Assembly: GCA_905210435.1 (NCBI GenBank)
Contig: CAJLWO010000004.1
Location: forward strand, 30,885-94,884
Direction: 5' to 3'
DNA length: 64,000 nt
Source: an uncultured Bacteroidales bacterium
GTDB taxonomy: Bacteria > Bacteroidota > Bacteroidia > Bacteroidales > Muribaculaceae
This document shows, piece after piece, positions 35,659-43,054 of this stretch. How positions within the stretch are numbered: the first letter of the stretch is position 1; the number at the start of each line of letters is the position of its first letter. A program made the position numbers and the translations under genes. A model generated the notes under the pieces. That model did no database searches, was not told where the DNA came from, and saw only the letters and a program-made list of their open reading frames with translations.

Positions 35659-36797
35659 CGCAGCCTGTACCGAAATACACGTTTCTTGACCTCGCGCGGA
35701 TAAACGCTCCCTACATGGCCGAAATCGAGGCCGCCGTAGTGCGTGTCGTAACCTCCGGCCGGTATGTCGGAGGAGAGGAATGCGAGCGTCTGGAGTGCGG
35801 ACTGACGGCACTTACAGGTGCGCCACATGCGATAGGCGTGAGCAACGGGCTCGACGCGCTCAGGCTGATACTGAGGGCGTGGGTCGACAGAGGCGACCTC
35901 TCGAAAGGCGACGAGGTGATAGTGGCGGCAAATACCTATATAGCGTCGATACTTGCGATAATAGATGCGGGTTTGCGGCCGGTACTCGCTCCCGTGGATA
36001 TGTCTGCGCTTAATCTCGACACATCGCGGCTGGAGGAGGCGTTGACATCGCGCACACGTGCGGTAATGCCTGTCCATCTCTACGGCCGTGCATGCTGGGA
36101 CGAAAAAATCAAGGAATTCGTTGAGCGCCACAACCTGCTTGTCATCGAGGACAACGCGCAGGCTATCGGCGCACGTTCGGTGACGGCAGGACTGTACGGA
36201 ACACACGTCACCGGCGGCCTCGGTCATGCCGGAGCGTTCTCCTTCTATCCTACAAAAAATCTCGGTGCAATCGGCGATGCCGGAGCTGTTGTCACCCACG
36301 ACAGTGACCTCGCCGCGCGTGTGAGGGCTCTTGCCAACTATGGCAGCGACCGACGTTACCACAACATATATCTCGGAGCAAACTGCCGCCTCGACCCAGT
36401 GCAGGCTGCGGTACTGAATGTGAAGCTCCCGTACCTCGACCGTGAAAACGGCATGCGGCGCGCCATAGCCGGAATATATGACGAAGCTATCACGAACCCC
36501 GCCATAATCCGCCCCGTCATGTCAGGCGATGACATGGTATGGCACCAGTACGTGATAAGATGCGACCGCCGTGACAGTCTCCGTGAATATCTCTCCAAAG
36601 CCGGAGTCGCCACCGACATACATTATGCCGTGCCGCCACACATGCAGCCGTGCATGGCATCGGTGGACTACGCCGCAATCGGCAATGCTCTCGCTCAGGC
36701 CGACCAAATAGGCCGCACAGTACTTTCCCTCCCCGTATCGGCATGCACCACGCCATCCGACGCGCATGCCATAGCCGACATAATCAACCGCTATTGA
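35655..36797 (+). CDS. DegT/DnrJ/EryC1-family sugar aminotransferase (FdtB/QdtB-like)
   Basis: A 380-residue PLP-dependent aminotransferase. Its motifs are ALTGAPHAIGVSNGLDALRL, VIVAANTYIASILAI, and HAGAFSFYPTKNLGAIGDAGA with the PLP Lys at residue 201. Coming after an FdtA-type isomerase, it should aminate the 3-keto sugar to dTDP-Fuc3N or dTDP-Qui3N, depending on the stereochemistry of the isomerase. The ATGA overlap at 35655-35658 supports coupled translation. No acetyltransferase gene (FdtC/QdtC) follows in the operon. Confidence 0.92.
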   Translation: MTQPVPKYTFLDLARINAPYMAEIEAAVVRVVTSGRYVGGEECERLECGLTALTGAPHAIGVSNGLDALRLILRAWVDRGDLSKGDEVIVAANTYIASILAIIDAGLRPVLAPVDMSALNLDTSRLEEALTSRTRAVMPVHLYGRACWDEKIKEFVERHNLLVIEDNAQAIGARSVTAGLYGTHVTGGLGHAGAFSFYPTKNLGAIGDAGAVVTHDSDLAARVRALANYGSDRRYHNIYLGANCRLDPVQAAVLNVKLPYLDRENGMRRAIAGIYDEAITNPAIIRPVMSGDDMVWHQYVIRCDRRDSLREYLSKAGVATDIHYAVPPHMQPCMASVDYAAIGNALAQADQIGRTVLSLPVSACTTPSDAHAIADIINRY

Positions 36798-36832
36798 CCC
36801 CGCAGATGCACACTGACTACGTTTGATGTGCG

Positions 36833-37054
36833 TTATGCGATTTTGCCTGTTTCGATTTCTGCCTTTAGAAACTGGAAGATATATACAGCACCCTGATAGT
36901 AAAGTCCACATTCGGGATCGTTAAGTTTGGCAAATGTTTCGGAAGTGTATAGCTCGTCGAGCGCACGGCGTATGTCCCATCCGTATTCGGACATCAGCAT
37001 TTCGGTCAGTTCTGTTGCGAGACATTCTATCTGAAACTGTATGTTTTGTGTCAT
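36833..37054 (-). CDS. DUF3791-family small protein
   Basis: A 73-residue helical protein resembling DUF3791, with MSEYGWDIRRALDELYTSE and the family-like LNDPECGLYYQGAVYIFQFL. No enzyme motif is visible. It is the last gene of a three-gene overlapped set: its start overlaps the stop of the DUF3990-like gene by 4 bases (37051-37054). DUF3791 proteins commonly sit beside DUF3990 proteins, so a role as partner, possibly antitoxin, is plausible but not shown. Confidence 0.75.
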   Translation of the reverse strand: MTQNIQFQIECLATELTEMLMSEYGWDIRRALDELYTSETFAKLNDPECGLYYQGAVYIFQFLKAEIETGKIA

Positions 37055-37539
37055 GGTTCAATAAGCTTAAGAAGTTCAACTGCCTCGGGCGTGCCAAAAA
37101 AATATTGAACTGCATGGTCACCCCGGAATTTCAATTCCTCTACCAATGCTGTTGCAGACATATAGCCCATTATGTAGCGGCGAATTTGCACGCCTACAGT
37201 ATCATCTGCAATAGGACCGATTACAATATCGTAGGGATGTGCCGGGATGTCTGAGGAATTTTTGCGGTTCATTACTACAAATTCAGCCCATTCCACTGAA
37301 TATTCATGGAACACTTTGATATTAAGTCCAATTTCATAAGCTTTGGTGTCATCAAATTCAAAGCAGGATAGTGTGGGCTGCCCCTCATCCATAAATCTGG
37401 CGGTTCGGATAGCCATTGCCATAGCCTGATCAGGGTTGGCATTCAGATAGAATCCCTGTCCGAAATCCTTGCCGCGTTTGCTTCGCGAGAGGTCAATATG
37501 TTTAATACCAACGTTGGAGCCGTGATATAACCGAATCAT
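37051..37539 (-). CDS. DUF3990-family protein, possible ADP-ribosyltransferase-fold toxin
   Basis: A 162-residue protein with features of DUF3990: MIRLYHGSNVGI (His6), KDFGQGFYLN (Tyr31), DIVIGPIADDTVG and a C-terminal VQYFFGTPEAVELL. The spaced H...GFY pattern is like the H-Y motif of ADP-ribosyltransferase folds. The acidic third residue is not certain; Glu86 or the Gln145 region are candidates. It is sandwiched between two DUF3791-like genes, overlapping both by 4 bases. The arrangement resembles a toxin with two small partners. Codon use is more AT-rich than in neighbouring operons. Confidence 0.72.
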   Translation of the reverse strand: MIRLYHGSNVGIKHIDLSRSKRGKDFGQGFYLNANPDQAMAMAIRTARFMDEGQPTLSCFEFDDTKAYEIGLNIKVFHEYSVEWAEFVVMNRKNSSDIPAHPYDIVIGPIADDTVGVQIRRYIMGYMSATALVEELKFRGDHAVQYFFGTPEAVELLKLIEP

Positions 37540-37760
37540 ATTTTACCCCCTTTCCGGCTGCATATTATCTGGAGATCGGAAACTGCATCATCAATAGAGA
37601 GAGTATGTTCGGCGGCATAGCAGTCAAGAAGAAAATCAATGCCTGTGAAACGTCGCAGATAAGCGTAAGCCTGAGAGTTGGAGAGCTTGTATCGCTGGGC
37701 AAAAGCCCCGACACATGCGACAACATATTCGATTCTGTCAAATATCCCTTTTTCGTCCAT
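37536..37760 (-). CDS. DUF3791-family small protein (first gene of trio)
   Basis: A 74-residue helical protein with IEYVVACVGAFAQRY, LSNSQAYAYLRRFTGIDFLL and a final helix AEHTLSIDDAVSDLQIIC, typical of the other DUF3791 subgroup. It leads the trio and overlaps the DUF3990-like gene by 4 bases (37536-37539). A minus-strand promoter probably lies in the AT-rich bases just upstream (37770-37825), but no clear consensus was found. Putative antitoxin or chaperone of the next gene, by context only. Confidence 0.75.
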   Translation of the reverse strand: MDEKGIFDRIEYVVACVGAFAQRYKLSNSQAYAYLRRFTGIDFLLDCYAAEHTLSIDDAVSDLQIICSRKGGKI

Positions 37761-37967
37761 ATCTATCTCTTATTGCTTGCATTCTTAAATAAAGTATAAT
37801 CGTAAAGTTACAAATAATATTCGAGAACGCAATTAAATACAGGCAAATTAATAGTCCGGGACGTCGCCACGTCTGTTTCGGAATCGGTAGAGCACGTTTA
37901 CCATGGGATTGTATATTCAACGTAAGGCCGCGACACTACTATATGAATATAGCAGCCGCGGCTTATA

Positions 37968-38128
37968 GAGCTTGTCTAAAATTTATATCACTTTGCTTTT
38001 GAAGGTCTTGCCAGTGTCTTTTTGCTCGCTCTTCAGTCACGTAGCTACGGCTACGCTCCTTCATCGCAAGCAAAAATCCATCTGACAATCCCTCTCAAAA
38101 TCTGCATCATATAAATTTAGACAAGCTC
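37968..38128. repeat. 161-base MITE-like hairpin element
   Basis: The ends are inverted repeats of about 20 bases: GAGCTTGTCTAAAATTTATA at 37968-37987 and its complement, lacking one base, ending at 38128. The interior is also an imperfect palindrome (TTTTTGCTCGC ... GCAAGCAAAAA around GTAGCTACGGCTACG), so a single strand would fold into one long hairpin. It has no coding capacity. Together with AT-rich bases 37761-37967 and 38129-38200 it fills the 440-base gap between the DUF3791 trio and tpx; no gene is seen there. Confidence 0.75.
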
Positions 38129-38200
38129 TTAATCGTATTTAAAAAATAGAGGTTTCTAATCCTTTTTGTTTTATAAAATGTAATTTTGCAATATCCTCAT

Positions 38201-38719
38201 TCATTTGGGAAATTTGTCTCCTTTGAGAACGGAGACTGCGGCGTCGTAGTCGGGCTCTTCGGTGATTTCTTCCACGAGCTGGGAGTAGATGACTTTGCGG
38301 TCTTCGTCGAGTATGATGACGGCGCGGGCGAGAAGTCCGGCGAGAGGGCCGTCGACAATCTCAAGACCGTATTTCTCACAGAACATGGGCGAACGGAATG
38401 CCGATGCCGCTGTCACTCCGTCGATGCCTTCGAGCGTGCAGAAACGTTTTGCTGCGAACGGAAGGTCCATTGATATGCAGAGCACTGAAGTGTTGTCAAG
38501 GCCTGCGGCAAGTTCGTTGAAGCGGCGTACTGAAGCGGCGCATACAGGGGTGTCGAGCGATGGAAAGATGTTCATCACAACGCGTTTGCCGCGATAGTCG
38601 GAGCATCGTAGTTCCTTCATGTCGGGGTCGACAAGCGTGAAACATGGAGCTTTATCTCCGGCCGACGGTATGGTGCCGTAGGTGTGGCAGGGTGTGCCTT
38701 TAAAAAAAACTGTTTCCAT
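38201..38719 (-). CDS. tpx: Thiol peroxidase (Tpx-type peroxiredoxin)
   Basis: A 172-residue atypical two-Cys peroxiredoxin that reduces hydroperoxides with thioredoxin. The peroxidatic Cys is in PSLDTPVCAASVRRFN (about 54-69) and the resolving Cys in PFAAKRFCTLEGI (about 86-98). The N-terminal FFKGTPCHTYG and GDKAPCFTLVD fit the family. It lies 33 bases downstream of a secreted thioredoxin-fold gene on the same strand and is probably co-transcribed with it. Confidence 0.93.
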   Translation of the reverse strand: METVFFKGTPCHTYGTIPSAGDKAPCFTLVDPDMKELRCSDYRGKRVVMNIFPSLDTPVCAASVRRFNELAAGLDNTSVLCISMDLPFAAKRFCTLEGIDGVTAASAFRSPMFCEKYGLEIVDGPLAGLLARAVIILDEDRKVIYSQLVEEITEEPDYDAAVSVLKGDKFPK

Positions 38720-38752
38720 AATATTATTTTTTATTATTGTCGTTGAAATGCA

Positions 38753-39991
38753 TTACAATAATGCTACCTTCTGCATAACAATCTCTTCGAGATTTTTGTT
38801 GGCTCCGATATGTACCGATTTGATGATGCCGTCGCGGCCTACGAATATCATTGCCGGGAATGCCGTTATGCCGCAGTCTCGTATAATGGAATTGGCTCCG
38901 GCCAGTATCGTCTCACCCTCCTTAAGACCGTAGCCGAGCAGAGTCTCGATGGTGTCGATATGGCGGGATTTGACTGCCCAGATTATATCGGTGGCCGACG
39001 GCATGGAGTTGACGGCATTGCGTATGGCATTGACGGTAGCGGGCGCGGAGGCTACTTCGGGGTCGATTACGGCGATGATGACCGGACGCTGAAAGCCGTC
39101 GCCGCGATGATATGTATAGCGTTCGCCGGTAGGGGTGGGTATCGAAAACTGCGGCATCGCCGTGCCGGGAAGATTCTCAAGACGGAAATTCCCCTGACGG
39201 AAGCGTTCGAACACCTCGGGGTAGAGGCCGATAAGGGTTGCTTCGGTGAAGTCGGCGGCACCTGTTTCTTCAGGCTCGCCGTAGCTTACGGTGACCGATT
39301 GCTCGGATACAGAGCCGGGATTGCTTTCCATCGAGATATGGAGCGGCATCCCTGTGAAAGCGTCGAATATGAACGATAGTTCGCGGGCTGTATATCCTTT
39401 CACCGACTCGACGGCATCAAGCCTTACGACGTCCCTGCCCGAATATGCGGCATCTGGGTTGAACCGGTAAGTGAACGTCGAGTCTGACGCAATCCGGTTT
39501 ATTTCACCGGCTAAAAAAGCGGGAAGGAGATTGGTGAAACGTGCGTTGCGCTGCACGCCGCCGCGTCCCGACAGAAACGGGACTGAATCATTGTCGAAAT
39601 GATATTCCTGGAGGCGTTCGTCGGAGTAGCGGAAATGGTCGCCCGCGCAATAGGATGTGAATCCGGTCGATTTACCCGACGGTGTTGCCACTTCCCATGA
39701 GATGAGGTAGCTGCAGGGTGCGAGAGAATCGGCGACTGCTTCCGACTGTAGGTTTATATCGTAGGTGATTGCATTTTCGGCCGATGGAAGAAGCACGCTA
39801 TATACGGCCGAGGCATCGTGACGGCGCATCTGTCCGAGACGTTCGGCCAACATACTGACCGATTCGATACGTCCGTTTTCGTCCGTGCCTGCGGTCGTGT
39901 CCGTTGTGCCGTACTCATTAAAAAAGCTGTTGGCAGCCGAAACGTGAAAGGCTGCCACAGCAGAAACGATTAAAAGTAATTTCCCTCTCAT
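38753..39991 (-). CDS. Secreted protein with a C-terminal thioredoxin-like fold lacking CxxC, function unknown
   Basis: A 412-residue exported protein with signal peptide MRGKLLLIVSAVAAFHVSAA. The middle region (about 40-250) is rich in beta-strand-like segments and is not recognised. The C-terminal part (about 285-412) looks like a TlpA/AhpC-type thioredoxin fold: RPVIIAVIDPEV, ITAFPAMIFVGRDGIIKSVHIGAN. The CxxC redox pair is missing from the place where thioredoxins carry it. It precedes tpx by 33 bases, hinting at a linked redox or envelope-stress role, which is inference. Confidence 0.7.
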   Translation of the reverse strand: MRGKLLLIVSAVAAFHVSAANSFFNEYGTTDTTAGTDENGRIESVSMLAERLGQMRRHDASAVYSVLLPSAENAITYDINLQSEAVADSLAPCSYLISWEVATPSGKSTGFTSYCAGDHFRYSDERLQEYHFDNDSVPFLSGRGGVQRNARFTNLLPAFLAGEINRIASDSTFTYRFNPDAAYSGRDVVRLDAVESVKGYTARELSFIFDAFTGMPLHISMESNPGSVSEQSVTVSYGEPEETGAADFTEATLIGLYPEVFERFRQGNFRLENLPGTAMPQFSIPTPTGERYTYHRGDGFQRPVIIAVIDPEVASAPATVNAIRNAVNSMPSATDIIWAVKSRHIDTIETLLGYGLKEGETILAGANSIIRDCGITAFPAMIFVGRDGIIKSVHIGANKNLEEIVMQKVALL

Positions 39992-40060
39992 GTTACTATA
40001 ACGTTCACGAGATAAAAAAGTTCTTGAGATTGCCGCAGAACCGTAAATTTAGGCTAAAAT

Positions 40061-40140
40061 GTAGGGACGCTCGGTCTGTGCGTCCACGATAAAGCTTGAT
40101 AATCAGTTGATTTTCGGACGCACGAGCCGTGCGTCCCTAC
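40061..40140. repeat. Palindromic GGGACGC/GCGTCCC repeat, 80 bases
   Basis: GTAGGGACGC at 40061-40070 and GCGTCCCTAC at 40131-40140 are the ends of an 80-base imperfect palindrome. Arms of 25 bases have about three mismatches. It shares GGTCTGTGCGTCC and GATAATCAG with the copies at 28510 and 58091. It lies between the secreted thioredoxin-fold gene and the phosphatase gene. Confidence 0.75.
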
Positions 40141-40172
40141 AAATATCCACGGTTCTTGAGTGCACATCCCGA

Positions 40173-41438
40173 TTACGGCTGGTCATAAAGCGGGAGGCAG
40201 CGCACCATGTAGTCGCGTGCCTCGCTCCAGGGGAGATAGATGCGGTCGTCGTTCGGCAGGAGCGGTATCGGACGCTCGTTGAGGTCGAAGCGCACATAGT
40301 AGCGTCCGCGCTGCGATTTGAACAGAACCATCTGTAGATTGGCGGCCATCGGCACTATGTCAAAGTTTTTGAAATGCCGTGCTACGGTGTCGTAATAGTT
40401 GGTCAGATAGTAGGCTCCGCGCAGACGCAGCAGCGAGAAGAGCGGCAGCAGCGTCTCTGCGTGGCCGAAACGCAGGCGCACGGTAGCGTCGGAATTGCCG
40501 GCGACGGCTTCGTCGGTGGTACGTATCAGGTCAAGCACAAGGGGCGAGGCAATGTCGGCCGGAGCTGTTGAAAGCACCGATGCCGTGCGCTGCAGGTACT
40601 GGCGCAGATTGTACACGCTCCACAGTGCGTTGATTTCGTCAAGCGACAGAAAACCGCTCAGGTCAACATTGATGCCCATAGCAGCGAGTCCGCCGAGAAA
40701 ATGGTATTCGTCGAGTGCGAGGCTGCGTGTTTCCGACAGCGTGAGCGGATAGTCCTTGCCGAGCACGTTGCGGAGCGGAGTGGCCGTGATACGGGTGTCG
40801 GCATAGTCGCTCCAGGGAGTTTCCCATACTTTTGACCGCATGAAGTCGAGGTAGTCTTTGTTGAGGTCGAACGGACGCATCAGCAGAGAGTTCTGACGTC
40901 CCGCCGAAGTGATTATCTCCACCTTGTTGTTGAGGCGGTCGAGCTGATGGGTGAATGAATACATCGACATGACGCAGCGCGGCGAATAGGATGATATGGC
41001 CGTGACGTTGCCGTCGATGAAAAGTTCGGGATAGCTTATGAACATGCGCGAGGCTATGCCGCGTTGTTCGGCCATTCCGAGCGAGTCGAGTGCGCCCCAG
41101 TAGTTGTGGGCGCGTTGTGCCACGTAGCGTGTCAGTTCGAGCAGCTGTTTGCCCGCGGGCGTGATGGTGCCGAGCGAATCGGCACGCTCCAGGGCGCGGC
41201 GCAGCGCAAATGTGGAGTTGGGCGACGACGGGAAACGCGCGCCGTGGCGCCCCACGTGATTGATGAATACTGCCGTCAGCGTGTCGGGAGTCTCGATGGC
41301 CGCCGTCGGGGCCGGATACGGTAGCCATGAGCCGAGGCAGTCCTCATAGCTGTAGCTTGTGGCTGTCGGGTCGGCGCCGCGGCCCGGAAATACCGATAAT
41401 GCTATAAATAATGTTAGAAAACTAAAAAACTTTGGCAT
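40173..41438 (-). CDS. Histidine-type acid phosphatase, MINPP-like (inositol polyphosphate phosphatase)
   Basis: A 421-residue exported protein. A signal peptide spans about 1-19. The catalytic NHVGRHGARFPSS (about 55-67) has the RHGxRxP histidine phosphatase motif, and RFGHAETLLPLFSLLRL (about 323-339) has HAE instead of the HD found in most acid phosphatases. The HAE variant marks the multiple inositol polyphosphate phosphatase group, which includes secreted phytases of gut Bacteroides. A periplasmic or outer-membrane phytate-degrading role is likely. It is divergent from the TPR gene at 41478. Confidence 0.85.
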   Translation of the reverse strand: MPKFFSFLTLFIALSVFPGRGADPTATSYSYEDCLGSWLPYPAPTAAIETPDTLTAVFINHVGRHGARFPSSPNSTFALRRALERADSLGTITPAGKQLLELTRYVAQRAHNYWGALDSLGMAEQRGIASRMFISYPELFIDGNVTAISSYSPRCVMSMYSFTHQLDRLNNKVEIITSAGRQNSLLMRPFDLNKDYLDFMRSKVWETPWSDYADTRITATPLRNVLGKDYPLTLSETRSLALDEYHFLGGLAAMGINVDLSGFLSLDEINALWSVYNLRQYLQRTASVLSTAPADIASPLVLDLIRTTDEAVAGNSDATVRLRFGHAETLLPLFSLLRLRGAYYLTNYYDTVARHFKNFDIVPMAANLQMVLFKSQRGRYYVRFDLNERPIPLLPNDDRIYLPWSEARDYMVRCLPLYDQP

Positions 41439-41477
41439 AATAGTTTTACTTTTTGTATTTTCGTGTAAAATTAATAC

Positions 41478-41753
41478 TTGATGACCTCTTTACCAAATAT
41501 CCAACAATTAATTGATGAAAATCGTTTCGACGAAGCGGTTGTCGCAATCGATTTGTATCTGCATGAGAACACACACGACGATGAGGCTTACTTCGTGAGG
41601 GGCAAATTGTCGTGGCGGCTGCAGAATTATTCGGCGGCAGTGACCGACTTCGAGACCGCCGTGTCAATAAATCCCGACAGCGGGGCGCGCCATGCGCTCG
41701 AACTCGCCCGCGACGTGTTCGATTATTACAATCCCGACCTCCTGAATCCGTGA
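41478..41753 (+). CDS. Small TPR-repeat protein
   Basis: A 91-residue protein (start 41478 or 41481) with two to three TPR-like helix pairs: IQQLIDENRFDEAVVAIDLYL, DDEAYFVRGKLSWRLQNYSAAV and TDFETAVSINPDS. It has no signal peptide, so it is cytosolic. TPR proteins mediate protein-protein contacts; no partner can be named. It precedes tatA by 80 bases, but tatA has its own promoter. Confidence 0.8.
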   Translation: MMTSLPNIQQLIDENRFDEAVVAIDLYLHENTHDDEAYFVRGKLSWRLQNYSAAVTDFETAVSINPDSGARHALELARDVFDYYNPDLLNP

Positions 41754-41769
41754 CAATACGGCATGGCGG

Positions 41770-41801
41770 ATTGCCCGTGCGGAAAAATTTTATTATTTTT
41801 G
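41770..41801 (+). promoter_or_regulatory. Promoter for tatA
   Basis: ATTG at 41770-41773, 20-base spacer, TATTTTTG at 41794-41801: a good consensus match. A second -7-like box (TATATTTG) begins at 41805. The tatA start is at 41834. Confidence 0.65.
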
Positions 41802-41833
41802 CGGTATATTTGAATTAATATTACAATACACTG

Positions 41834-42034
41834 ATGATTACAGCAATTTTCGGCAACCTTAGCGGTTGGGAATGGATAATAATATTAGTGGTGATTCTGC
41901 TGCTTTTCGGCGGTAAAAAGATACCCGAACTCATGCGTTCGATGGGAAAAGGCATCAAGAGCTTCAAGGCGGGGCTCAACGATGTGACCGACGAAATTGA
42001 CGACAAGCACTCCGACAAAACCGACAAGCAATAA
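41834..42034 (+). CDS. tatA: Twin-arginine translocase subunit TatA/E
   Basis: A 66-residue TatA. It has the N-terminal membrane helix GWEWIIILVVILLLFGGKKIPELMRSMG (about 11-38) with the FGxKKxPEL hinge typical of TatA/E, an amphipathic helix, and a charged tail. It oligomerises to let folded proteins cross the inner membrane. tatC follows 118 bases later, but a palindromic repeat sits between them. Confidence 0.95.
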   Translation: MITAIFGNLSGWEWIIILVVILLLFGGKKIPELMRSMGKGIKSFKAGLNDVTDEIDDKHSDKTDKQ

Positions 42035-42043
42035 ACTCTTTCG

Positions 42044-42133
42044 TTTTGCAGGGGCAAACCGGTCTGTGCGTCCGCTACTTTTTAGTTGATATCCGGAAAT
42101 ATTAGGACGTACGGATCAGGTGTCCCTGCAAAA
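42044..42133. repeat. Diverged palindromic repeat between tatA and tatC
   Basis: TTTTGCAGGGGCA at 42044-42056 and TGTCCCTGCAAAA at 42121-42133 are inverted. The interior holds GGTCTGTGCGTCCG and GGACGTACGG, echoing the GGTCTGTGCGTCC family core. It is more degenerate than the copies at 40061 and 58091. It may stop or stabilise the tatA-tatC transcript. Confidence 0.6.
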
Positions 42134-42152
42134 CTTTTTTTCAAAACGATAA

Positions 42153-42941
42153 GTGGCTACATCTGACGATAGTAATTCGATGCCTTTCTGGGCGCATTTC
42201 GATGTGCTAAGGGGAGTGCTGTTCCGCATCGGGGCACTTATCATAGTGCTGTCAGTGCTCTTTTTCGTGTTCATGCCGCAGATATTCGATGCCGTGATAC
42301 TGGCGCCGTGCCATGGCGATTTCCCGCTCTACCGGCTGTTTGACGCGATAGCCGGGAGCACGTCGGACCAACCGTTTGAAATGTCGCTTATCAATACACG
42401 GCTGGCGTCGCAGCTTTCGATACATCTGTCCACATCGTTCGAGATGGCGCTCGTGGTTGGTTTTCCCATCGTGATATACCTGTTGTGGCGGTTCGTGCGT
42501 CCGGGACTTTACCCTCGCGAGCGCGAGCATGCAGTAAGGGCATTTCTGGCAGGCAACCTGATGTTCTACCTCGGAGTGGCTGTCGGCTATTTCCTTATTT
42601 TTCCGCTGACATTGCGTTTCCTCGCCACCTATCAGTTGAGCGACATCATACCCAACACCATCACGATTGACTCCTATATGGACAATTTTACCGTGATAAT
42701 TCTTGTGATGGGACTTGTGTTCGAGATGCCGCTGTTAGGATGGCTGTTGGGCAAGATGGGGTTGCTGACGCGCGGTTTCTTCGGCAAATACCGCCGCCAC
42801 GCGATTGTCGCCCTGCTGATACTCGCGGCTCTGATAACCCCGACCGGCGACCCCTTCACCCTTTTCGTGGTATTCGTACCCCTCTACATGCTCTATGAAG
42901 CCACCGCCATGACCGTAAAGAATAGGTCGGCAGCACAATAA
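42153..42941 (+). CDS. tatC: Twin-arginine translocase subunit TatC
   Basis: A multi-pass receptor of the Tat pathway that recognises twin-arginine signal peptides. The 262-residue protein has FWAHFDVLRGVLFRIGALI near the N-terminus, six hydrophobic helices, and VIYLLWRFVRPGLYPREREHA in the second loop (the conserved F/L-x-x-PGL). The start is either GTG at 42153 or ATG at 42180; both precede the first helix. No TatB gene is nearby, as in many Bacteroidota. Promoter for tatA may read through. Confidence 0.93.
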   Translation: MATSDDSNSMPFWAHFDVLRGVLFRIGALIIVLSVLFFVFMPQIFDAVILAPCHGDFPLYRLFDAIAGSTSDQPFEMSLINTRLASQLSIHLSTSFEMALVVGFPIVIYLLWRFVRPGLYPREREHAVRAFLAGNLMFYLGVAVGYFLIFPLTLRFLATYQLSDIIPNTITIDSYMDNFTVIILVMGLVFEMPLLGWLLGKMGLLTRGFFGKYRRHAIVALLILAALITPTGDPFTLFVVFVPLYMLYEATAMTVKNRSAAQ

Positions 42942-42958
42942 AATGCTTTATAACCCTG

Positions 42959-42980
42959 ATTGTACCGAATTCGGTACAAT
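42959..42980. promoter_or_regulatory. Perfect 22-base palindrome, possible operator or small hairpin
   Basis: The 22 bases 42959-42980 are fully self-complementary, centred on GAATTC, with no loop. The site is 18 bases after the tatC stop and about 75 bases from the end of the convergent YidE-type gene. A perfect zero-loop dyad could be a protein-binding site; without a T run it is a weak terminator candidate. Confidence 0.4.
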
Positions 42981-43054
42981 TAAAATGCTGCCTGAAGTAA
43001 TTCTATAAAGTCATATTATTCTATCTCTTTTATATGCTTGGAAAGCTATTCCTG

